Shown here piece after piece: positions 14,912-20,448 of a stretch of 20,448 nucleotides of DNA. Position numbers and translations under genes: made by a program. Position 1 is the first letter of the stretch; the number at the start of each line of letters is the position of its first letter. The notes beneath the pieces were generated by a model, which saw nothing but the letters and a program-made list of their open reading frames with translations, did no database searches and was not told the DNA's origin. Source of the stretch: JAFDVN01 sp035758545 (GTDB taxonomy: Bacteria; Acidobacteriota; Holophagae; Holophagales; Holophagaceae); contig DASTWQ010000086.1 in NCBI GenBank assembly GCA_035758545.1, positions 1 to 20,448 of the forward strand, written 5' to 3'.

Positions 14912-15682
14912 ATGGACCGCTTCGGCAGCTCGAAGGTGCGCATCGGCTGGACCCTGGCCTTCCTCTTCCTGGCCGGCCTGGTCTTCATGGCCGTGAAGCC
15001 CGGGGAGGACGGCGCCTCGGTGATGATCCTCGGCACGCCCGTGCCCCTCGGCATGGACACCTTGGAGGCCTACGTCACCGGCAACCTGCGGGCCCTGGTC
15101 TACGCCGCGGTGCCGCTGGTGGTGCTGCTGGGCGGCGTCTTCCCGCTGGCGCCGGAGGCCACCGCCCCTCAGCGGGGCGTCCGTTACCGCGGCCTCACCC
15201 TCGGCGTGTTCCTGGCCTTCCTCCACGGCCTCTTCCTGAGCCAGATCATGCTGCTGCCGGTGTGGGCCGCGTCCATGAGGCTGCTGGGCCACGCCTTCCC
15301 AGGCCCGCTGCTCAAGGCGGACGGCCTCGCCCTGCTGCTGGGCCTGCAGCTCCTGCTCTGGTCCGTGATCCTCATGCGGCTGCTGCGCTCCAACCCCGGC
15401 CTGGGCCTGCTGCTGGCACTCCTGCTCCACGAGATCGGCGCCCGGCTCCAGTACTTCGTGGACTTCGGCCTGGACCTGGGCCTCAGCCCCGGACAGACCG
15501 GCGCCATCGCCTCCCTCCACCGCTTCCTGCCCTCGGGCCAGCTGCCCTCGGATCCGTTCTCCGGCTCCGGGCTCCTGCTCTCCCTGGGCGCGCCGCTGCT
15601 CCTCGGGCTGGTGCTGCTCTTCCCGGATCCCAGGTCCGGCGGCGCCCCGCGCACCGGCGCGCCCCGCAAGAGCAAGGCTTGA
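14912..15682 (+). CDS. polytopic membrane protein of unknown function
   Basis: A 256-residue inner-membrane protein that I do not recognise. Hydrophobic segments lie near residues 11-28, 60-80, 95-119, 137-157, 163-177 and 218-237, so about six helices, with a basic Pro/Gly/Lys tail (PRTGAPRKSKA). A conserved-looking HEIGARLQYFVDFGLDLG stretch (173-190) may be functional. AAGGAG lies 6 bases before the ATG, and argR ends 20 bases upstream, so the two may be cotranscribed. Its TGA overlaps the TTG start of the EnvC-like gene (TTGA), which argues that the two products are made together. It does not look like FtsX, the usual partner of EnvC. Confidence 0.82.
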   Translation: MDRFGSSKVRIGWTLAFLFLAGLVFMAVKPGEDGASVMILGTPVPLGMDTLEAYVTGNLRALVYAAVPLVVLLGGVFPLAPEATAPQRGVRYRGLTLGVFLAFLHGLFLSQIMLLPVWAASMRLLGHAFPGPLLKADGLALLLGLQLLLWSVILMRLLRSNPGLGLLLALLLHEIGARLQYFVDFGLDLGLSPGQTGAIASLHRFLPSGQLPSDPFSGSGLLLSLGAPLLLGLVLLFPDPRSGGAPRTGAPRKSKA

Positions 15683-16818
15683 GGCGGCTGCTGCTGGGCC
15701 TCGCCTCCGCCGCGCTGCTGGCGCGGCAGGGCGAGGATCCGGCGGCGGTGCGCCGCAAGCTCGAGGCCCTCAAGGCCCGGCTGGCCCAGATGGACCAGCA
15801 GCTCCAGGACCTGGGCCGGCGCCGCAAGGGCGTGCTGGTGGACCTGCAGGGCATCCAGCTGCAGCGGGACCGGGTGCGCGCCCAGGCGGAGAGCGCGCGC
15901 ATCCAGCGGGACGCGACCCAGGCCCAGGCCGACGATCTCGCGAAGCAGCAGGCCGCCATCCAGGGCGAGCTGGAGAGGCTGCGGGAGGACCTGCGCAAGC
16001 AGGTGCGGTGGATGCAGGCGGAGGGCCCCTGGGGCGAGCTGGGCTTCCTCAGCAGCTTCGAGGATTTCCGCCAGTACCTCGACCGCGGCCGCATGCTCGC
16101 CTGGTGGCGGCTCCAGGAGCGCAAGCGCCTGGACCGCATCCGCGCGCTGCAGACGGCGCTGGGCCAGAAGGCCGCGGCCATGAAGCAGGTGCTCGCGCAG
16201 CTGGCGGGGCAGCAGCAGCAACTCGTGCAGTACCAGGCGGCGCTCCAGGTGCAGGAGGACCGGCTGCGGGCGGCCCTGGAGCACCTGGCCGAGGATGAGC
16301 AGTCCCAGAAGCAGGCCCAGGCGGAGCTGCAGGAGGAGGCCATCCAGCTGGAGCGCCTGCTGGAGAGCCTGCTGGGGAAGAAGCGCCCCGACGCGTTCCA
16401 GCCCTCCCGCCCCTTCGAGGCGCTGCGCGGGGAGCTCCCGGAGCCGGTGGAGGGCACCCTGGCGGAGGCCTTCGGCGAGCACCTCCATCCCAAGTTCCAC
16501 ACCCGGACCGTGCAGACCGGCGTCCTCGTCGCCGCGGCGCTGGGCGCCCCGGTGCGCGCCGTGGCGGACGGCAAGGTGGTCTTCGCCCAGGCCTACCAGA
16601 GCTACGGCCCCATGGTGATCCTGGACCACGGCGGCGGCTGGTACAGCCTCTACACCCACCTCCAGTCGGCCCAGGTGGCCAAGGGCCAGGTGGTGCAGGG
16701 CGGCGAGCCCGTGGGCGAGGTCGGCGACACCGTGGACGGCCCCCGCCTCGGCTTCGAGATCCGCCACCTCGCCAAGCCCGAGGATCCGCAGAAGTGGCTG
16801 AAGCGGAAGTACCGGTAG
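15679..16818 (+). CDS. EnvC-like murein hydrolase activator with degenerate LytM (M23) domain
   Basis: With a TTG start at 15679 the product has 379 residues and begins with a signal peptide (MRRLLLGLASAALLA), which upstream starts would destroy. Residues 20-115 and 143-232 are Gln/Glu/Arg/Leu-rich coiled coil. Residues 258-379 form a LytM/M23 domain (AVADGKVVFAQ, YGPMVILDHGGGWYSLYTHL, GEPVGEVGDT). The zinc ligands are missing: the HxGxD position reads QTGVL (279-283) and the HLHFE position reads RLGFE (356-360); only His327 of YTHL remains. This is the pattern of EnvC/NlpD, periplasmic proteins that activate cell-division amidases rather than cut peptidoglycan. No ftsE or ftsX is nearby. The start overlaps the preceding stop by TTGA. 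Confidence 0.85.
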   Translation: MRRLLLGLASAALLARQGEDPAAVRRKLEALKARLAQMDQQLQDLGRRRKGVLVDLQGIQLQRDRVRAQAESARIQRDATQAQADDLAKQQAAIQGELERLREDLRKQVRWMQAEGPWGELGFLSSFEDFRQYLDRGRMLAWWRLQERKRLDRIRALQTALGQKAAAMKQVLAQLAGQQQQLVQYQAALQVQEDRLRAALEHLAEDEQSQKQAQAELQEEAIQLERLLESLLGKKRPDAFQPSRPFEALRGELPEPVEGTLAEAFGEHLHPKFHTRTVQTGVLVAAALGAPVRAVADGKVVFAQAYQSYGPMVILDHGGGWYSLYTHLQSAQVAKGQVVQGGEPVGEVGDTVDGPRLGFEIRHLAKPEDPQKWLKRKYR

Positions 16819-16827
16819 GCGGACTGG

Positions 16828-16845
16828 AGGCCCGAGGACGGGCCT
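16828..16845. terminator. short hairpin between convergent genes
   Basis: AGGCCCG (16828-16834) pairs with CGGGCCT (16839-16845) around AGGA, a GC-rich 7-bp stem. It sits 9 bases after the EnvC-like stop and overlaps the stop codon of the GspF gene on the other strand. There is no T-run, so its role as a terminator is only likely. Confidence 0.45.
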
Positions 16846-18031
16846 AGTGGATGGCGCTGCCGGCGTTGAAGAGGGGCACGTAGACCGCCAGCAGCAGCAC
16901 CAGGACGATGACGCCCATGGCGAGGATGAGGGCGGGGCCGATGAGGCTGGTGACCGCCGTGGTGGCCTTCTCCACCTCCTGGTCGAAGAAGGAGGCCACG
17001 TGGTCGAGCATGTCCGGCAGGGCGCTGCTCTGCTCGCCCACCCGCACCATCTCCACGGCGAGGGGATCGATGAGCCGGGCCTGCTCCAGGGCCAGGTGCA
17101 GGCTGGAGCCGGCCCGGACCGACTCGGTGACGGCGCGGAGGCCGCTCTTCATGCGGTCCGAAGGCGTCGTCCGCTGGACCACCTCCAGGGCCTGCACCAC
17201 CGGCAGGCCGCCGTTCAGCAGCACGCCGAGGGTGCGGCAGAAGACCGAGGAGTGGTACATGCGGTAGAGGGTCCCCAGTTTGGGGATGGCGAGGAGGAGG
17301 CGCTCCCCGGTGCGGCGGCCGGCCTCGGTGGCGGTCATCCAGCGGAGGAACGCCGCCAGGCCCGCGAGGCCGATGAGCTGCAGCCACCAGGTGGCGCGGA
17401 AGGCGTTGCCGGCGGCCAGCAGCGCTTTGGTGAGGGCCGGCATCTCCACCTGGCCGGAGGCGTAGAGCTCGCCGAAGCGCGGCAGGACGACGTTGAACAC
17501 CACGCCCAGGGCGATGACCAGCACGCAGGTGAGGAAGGCCGGATAGAACATGGCCTCGACGATGCGGCGGCGGCTGTTCTGGGCGAACTGCTGGAAGGCG
17601 AGCCAGCGCTGGATCACCTCCGGGAGGGTGCCGCTCCGTTCGCCGGCGACGATGTTGCTGCGGTAGACCGGCGGGAAGCCCCCGGCCTGCTCCAGGGCCT
17701 CGGAGAAGGCCATGCCCTCCCGCACGTGGACCACCGCGGCCTCCAGGGAGCGGCGCAGCAGGGCGTCCTTGCCGTGGCCCAGGAGCAGCTCCAGGGCCTG
17801 GAGCAGGGGGATGCCGGCCTTCAGCAGGGCCAGCAGCTCCTGGTTGAAGACGATGAGGGACTCGGCCTTGATGGTGGCGGTGCTGCGGAAGGCGGAATCC
17901 GTCCGCCGGATCTCCAGGGGGAAGCCGCCCTCCCCCAGGACCCGGGCGCGGACCTCGTCGGCGCTGCCGGCCTCGAAGTCCTTGAGCAGGACCTCGCCGG
18001 TGGAGGAGGTGAGCTTGACCGTGAAGCGCAT
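16844..18031 (-). CDS. GspF/PilC-family type II secretion or type IV pilus inner-membrane protein
   Basis: A 395-residue platform protein of type II secretion/type IV pilus machines. It has the two T2SF repeats typical of the family: the first about 62-185 (FNQELLALLKAGIPLLQAL, then VAGERSGTLPEV), the second about 265-388 (CRTLGVLLNGGLPVVQALEV, then VRVGEQSSALPDML). Membrane helices lie near 163-184, 215-231 and 363-388, and the protein begins with a short cytoplasmic domain (1-45). AAGG stands 4-8 bases before the ATG at 18031. No ATPase (PilB/GspE), PilT or pilin gene is next to it in this window, so it is an orphan here; which machine it serves is unknown. Only 35 bases separate it from the divergent outer-membrane gene. 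Confidence 0.92.
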   Translation of the reverse strand: MRFTVKLTSSTGEVLLKDFEAGSADEVRARVLGEGGFPLEIRRTDSAFRSTATIKAESLIVFNQELLALLKAGIPLLQALELLLGHGKDALLRRSLEAAVVHVREGMAFSEALEQAGGFPPVYRSNIVAGERSGTLPEVIQRWLAFQQFAQNSRRRIVEAMFYPAFLTCVLVIALGVVFNVVLPRFGELYASGQVEMPALTKALLAAGNAFRATWWLQLIGLAGLAAFLRWMTATEAGRRTGERLLLAIPKLGTLYRMYHSSVFCRTLGVLLNGGLPVVQALEVVQRTTPSDRMKSGLRAVTESVRAGSSLHLALEQARLIDPLAVEMVRVGEQSSALPDMLDHVASFFDQEVEKATTAVTSLIGPALILAMGVIVLVLLLAVYVPLFNAGSAIH

Positions 18032-18066
18032 GGGGCCTTCCAGGATACCTGCCTTACCCTGGAGCG

Positions 18067-20448
18067 ATGCGCCGACCGCTCTCCGCGTTCCTGCTGCTCA
18101 GCCCCCTGGCCGCCGCGGCCCAGAGCTCGCCCCTCCAGACCGCGCCCATCCAGATGGCCCTGGCCGAGCCGGCGACCCTGGACCTGCGGGCCGCCGACCC
18201 CGGCGCGCTGGTGCCTGCGGACAACCGCGATCCCGCCCAGGTGGAGGCGGCCCGGAAGGCCTGGGTCCCCCTGCTGGCGCCGTTGCAGGGCGCCGCCGCG
18301 GTGCGCATCCTCCTGCCCGCCTCGGGGCCCCGGGAGGCCCTGCTGCTCGCCGCGGCCCAGGCCCTTCGGGCCGAGGCCCCGCAGGCGATCCTTTACGTCG
18401 GCGACGACCCCGGCGCGCCGCCCCTCCTGTCCGAGGCCGCCTGGGGCGCGGTGGATGGCGGCGCCCTGACGGCGGGAGAGCTGGGCGCCGACCCGGCGAC
18501 GTGGCGGGATCGCCTCGCGGAGGCCCAGGCCCGCTTCCCGGGACGCCCCTGGACCCTCTGGCTGCCGGTCGATCCCGGGCCCCTCGCGGCGGCGCTGCTG
18601 GGGGACGGCGGGCGGCTCGTCGTGCCGGAGGGCGGCCCCGCGGCGCGGCTTGCGGCGCTGCTGCCGCCAGCGGCGGAGCTGGCCGGCGGCCCGGGCGACC
18701 TCACCGCGCGCACGCCCCAGGGCCTCCGCCGCTGGCGCTTCGTCCAGGGGGCCTGGGCGGAGGCCGCGCCGGAGAAGGGCGCCACGGAAGTGGCGGTGCA
18801 GGGCGCTGCGACCTACGATCTCGGCGCGCTGCTGGGGCGCATGCGCGCAGCCCAGCTCCGCTCCCTGGCGGCGGCCCGCCAGGTGGAATCCACCTTCTCT
18901 GTGGACCTGCGGCTCCAGGGCAAGGGCGGGGACCTCTCCCTGGGCTTCCGCTTCCGGCGCTTCGAGTCCGCCGGGCGGGATCCGGAGCTGGTGCAGGACG
19001 AGGTCCGCTTCGACGGAGTGAAGGCCAAGATCCCCGAGGGCGTCCTCCTGCCGACGGTGGAGCCGAAGGCCTCCCTCTCCTTGCCGGTGAGCCTCAGCCT
19101 CGCGGAGCGGTACCGCTACGAGGATGCGGGTCCCGACGGGCCTGGCCGCCGCCGGGTGCGCTACGCGCCGGTGGCGGCGGATCCGCTGCTCTACCGCGGC
19201 GAGCTGCTGGTGGAGGAGGCCACGGGCCGGGTGCTGCGGGAGGTCCGGGAGCGCACGGGCCTGCCCGGCACCGTGAAGGACGAGCGCCAGACCCTCGTCT
19301 ACGGCGAACCCGCCCCGGGCCTCTGGCGGCCCGTGGAGATCCAGACCTTCGAGCGCTGGATCGGCCCCGAGGGCGTCTATCCCGTCCAGCGCCGCATCGC
19401 CCTCACGGCGGTGAAGGCGGACCCGCCGACCTTCGACGCGGATCTCGCGGCGGCGCGGGCCTCCAAGGTGGCCATGCTCGCCCAGACCAAGGAGGGCGTA
19501 CGCTACCTGGTGTCCGACGGCCAGGGCGGGCGGAAGCTGGAGGCCAAGCCCCGGACCCTGGGCCGCGCACTCGCCGGCGTGGTCCTCGTGGATCCGGGCC
19601 TCTCGCCGCCGGTGGTGCCCCTGGGAGGCCTGGCCTTCTTCGACTTCAACGCCTTCAACCGGGGCATCCAGTTCAACGCCATCGTCGCCGGCGTGTTCAA
19701 CACCGCCCGGATCGCGGTGCCGAGGCTGCCGGGGGGCTTCGACGCCTCGGCCTCCGCCACGGCGCTGCTGCTCAAGGTGGACGAGCGCCCGGTGCAGAAC
19801 GGGCGCCTCGCGGACAAGGACGCGGTGGGCCACCGCTTCGGCGATGCGGCCTTCGGGATCGGCCACGACCTGGGCCTGGGCTTCCGGCTGGAGCTGCGGG
19901 GGGACTTCCGCTACGACGCCTACGGCGCGCCCCGGGACGACCAGTACGCGACGCCGGGCTTCCAGGCGCCCCCCAGCGGCTGGACCCGCACCGGCACCCT
20001 CGCCGCCTCCTGGCTCTTCCGCGGCCTCCGGGCCGAGGCCTACGGCGCCCGCGGCCAGCGGCCCGAAGGCGCCTGGGGCACGGCGGCGGATCCGCACCTC
20101 GTCCCCGACGGCGGCGCCTTCCGCCGCTGGGGCGGCAGCCTGGGCTATAGCCGGGAGCTGACCCGCAGCCTCTGGTTCAACGGCTCCGTGGCCCTCGACA
20201 CCGGCGATGCCTTCGACCGGTTCAACGCGATTCCCGTGGGCGGCGGCTTCGGCGGCGGCGGCGTGCCCGGCATCCGCGCCAACGCCCTCACGGCGGACCG
20301 CCTCGTCACCGGCCGCCTGGGGCTGGACCTGCCCCCCGCCTCGGCCTTCCGGGCGGGGCTGGACCTGGTGCGCGCCCAGGCGCGGGCCCTGGACAACGGG
20401 CGGACCTACGGGTTCACCGGCCTGGGGCTGAAGGGCACCCTGCCGGGC
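18067..20448 (+). CDS. large outer-membrane beta-barrel protein, partial (3' end outside window)
   Basis: Reading from the ATG at 18067 the frame stays open for 794 codons to the right edge. GGAG (18061-18064) is close, only 2 bases before the ATG. A signal peptide is clear (MRRPLSAFLLLSPLAAAAQ). Residues about 20-260 are an Ala/Leu-rich region that may be an alpha/beta fold (AAVRILLPASGP, QAILYVGDDPG). Residues about 270-500 look beta-rich and may resemble LolA-like sheet proteins (YRGELLVEEATGRVLREV). From about 520 the strand pattern is that of an outer-membrane barrel (FDFNAFNRGIQFNAIVAGVF, then LGLGFRLELRGDFRYDAYG, LTRSLWFNGSVALDTG). I do not recognise the family. Long open frames on the other strand here are codon-bias shadows. 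Confidence 0.78.
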   Translation, partial: MRRPLSAFLLLSPLAAAAQSSPLQTAPIQMALAEPATLDLRAADPGALVPADNRDPAQVEAARKAWVPLLAPLQGAAAVRILLPASGPREALLLAAAQALRAEAPQAILYVGDDPGAPPLLSEAAWGAVDGGALTAGELGADPATWRDRLAEAQARFPGRPWTLWLPVDPGPLAAALLGDGGRLVVPEGGPAARLAALLPPAAELAGGPGDLTARTPQGLRRWRFVQGAWAEAAPEKGATEVAVQGAATYDLGALLGRMRAAQLRSLAAARQVESTFSVDLRLQGKGGDLSLGFRFRRFESAGRDPELVQDEVRFDGVKAKIPEGVLLPTVEPKASLSLPVSLSLAERYRYEDAGPDGPGRRRVRYAPVAADPLLYRGELLVEEATGRVLREVRERTGLPGTVKDERQTLVYGEPAPGLWRPVEIQTFERWIGPEGVYPVQRRIALTAVKADPPTFDADLAAARASKVAMLAQTKEGVRYLVSDGQGGRKLEAKPRTLGRALAGVVLVDPGLSPPVVPLGGLAFFDFNAFNRGIQFNAIVAGVFNTARIAVPRLPGGFDASASATALLLKVDERPVQNGRLADKDAVGHRFGDAAFGIGHDLGLGFRLELRGDFRYDAYGAPRDDQYATPGFQAPPSGWTRTGTLAASWLFRGLRAEAYGARGQRPEGAWGTAADPHLVPDGGAFRRWGGSLGYSRELTRSLWFNGSVALDTGDAFDRFNAIPVGGGFGGGGVPGIRANALTADRLVTGRLGLDLPPASAFRAGLDLVRAQARALDNGRTYGFTGLGLKGTLPG

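Noticed and set aside
15262..15678. Start of the EnvC-like gene at 15262
   Set aside because: It would overlap most of the membrane protein gene and bury the signal peptide; the TTG at 15679 fits both.
15184..16767. Minus-strand open frame (527 codons) opposite the membrane protein and EnvC-like genes
   Set aside because: Leu/Gln/Ala/His-rich antisense image of a coiled-coil gene; no independent support.
17712..20150. Long open frames on both strands over the right-end outer-membrane gene (812 codons plus, 758 codons minus)
   Set aside because: They are Pro/Arg/Gly-rich and lack a signal peptide or motif, while the frame from 18067 gives a signal peptide and a barrel-like pattern to the window edge.
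1..20448. tRNA or rRNA genes, CRISPR arrays, insertion sequences, attachment sites or riboswitches
   Set aside because: I scanned the gaps and found no cloverleaf, spaced repeat array, transposase motif or conserved riboswitch core; no gene-free stretch exceeds about 260 bases.

Overview
The window is GC-rich, with nearly all codons ending in G or C. Genes are densely packed with very short overlaps, and several proteins look like outer-membrane or periplasmic proteins, so the host is a diderm bacterium. The overall style (a Bacteroidota-like arginine cluster in a very GC-rich genome, Lys-poor and Ala/Leu-rich proteins) would fit Acidobacteriota of the Holophaga/Geothrix kind. That placement is an inference from reading alone; no marker gene here fixes it. 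No tRNA, rRNA, CRISPR array, insertion sequence or phage gene was recognised.

Layout. (1) 1-1473, minus strand: an ABC transporter ATPase followed by its overlapping membrane subunit, which runs off the left edge. (2) 1609-3820, plus strand: two tandem, paralogous outer-membrane beta-barrel proteins. Each has an AT-rich leader and is followed by a hairpin; the second hairpin is a perfect 20-bp stem shared with the convergent M20 dipeptidase. (3) 3833-5209, minus: the M20 dipeptidase; then 5266-5580, plus: a small membrane-anchored protein with codon use unlike its neighbours. (4) 5623-14341, minus: a tightly coupled eight-gene operon read in the order argD - transcarbamylase - argB - argE-like - argH - argG - P-loop NTPase of unknown function - argC. 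(5) 14342-14474: a regulatory region full of dyads and GCAT repeats between argD and the divergent argR. (6) 14475-16818, plus: argR, an unknown polytopic membrane protein and an EnvC-like coiled-coil protein with a degenerate LytM domain. (7) 16844-18031, minus: a GspF/PilC-type inner-membrane protein. (8) 18067-20448, plus: a large unrecognised outer-membrane protein that leaves the window on the right.

How the genes work together. The operon encodes the steps from acylglutamate to arginine: ArgB (kinase), ArgC (reductase), ArgD (aminotransferase), a transcarbamylase acting on acylated ornithine, a DapE/ArgE-like deacylase, ArgG and ArgH, with ArgR divergent as the likely arginine-responsive repressor. 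The transcarbamylase has Ala90 where N-acetylornithine enzymes have a decisive Glu and the Bacteroides N-succinylornithine enzyme has Pro90. ArgE, ArgG and ArgH also carry Bacteroidota-type motifs. I therefore infer an N-succinyl rather than N-acetyl route. No recognisable enzyme for the first step (acylation of glutamate) is present. The one unexplained operon member, the P-loop NTPase between argG and argC, is coupled by 4-base overlaps on both sides and is the best candidate for a new component of this pathway.
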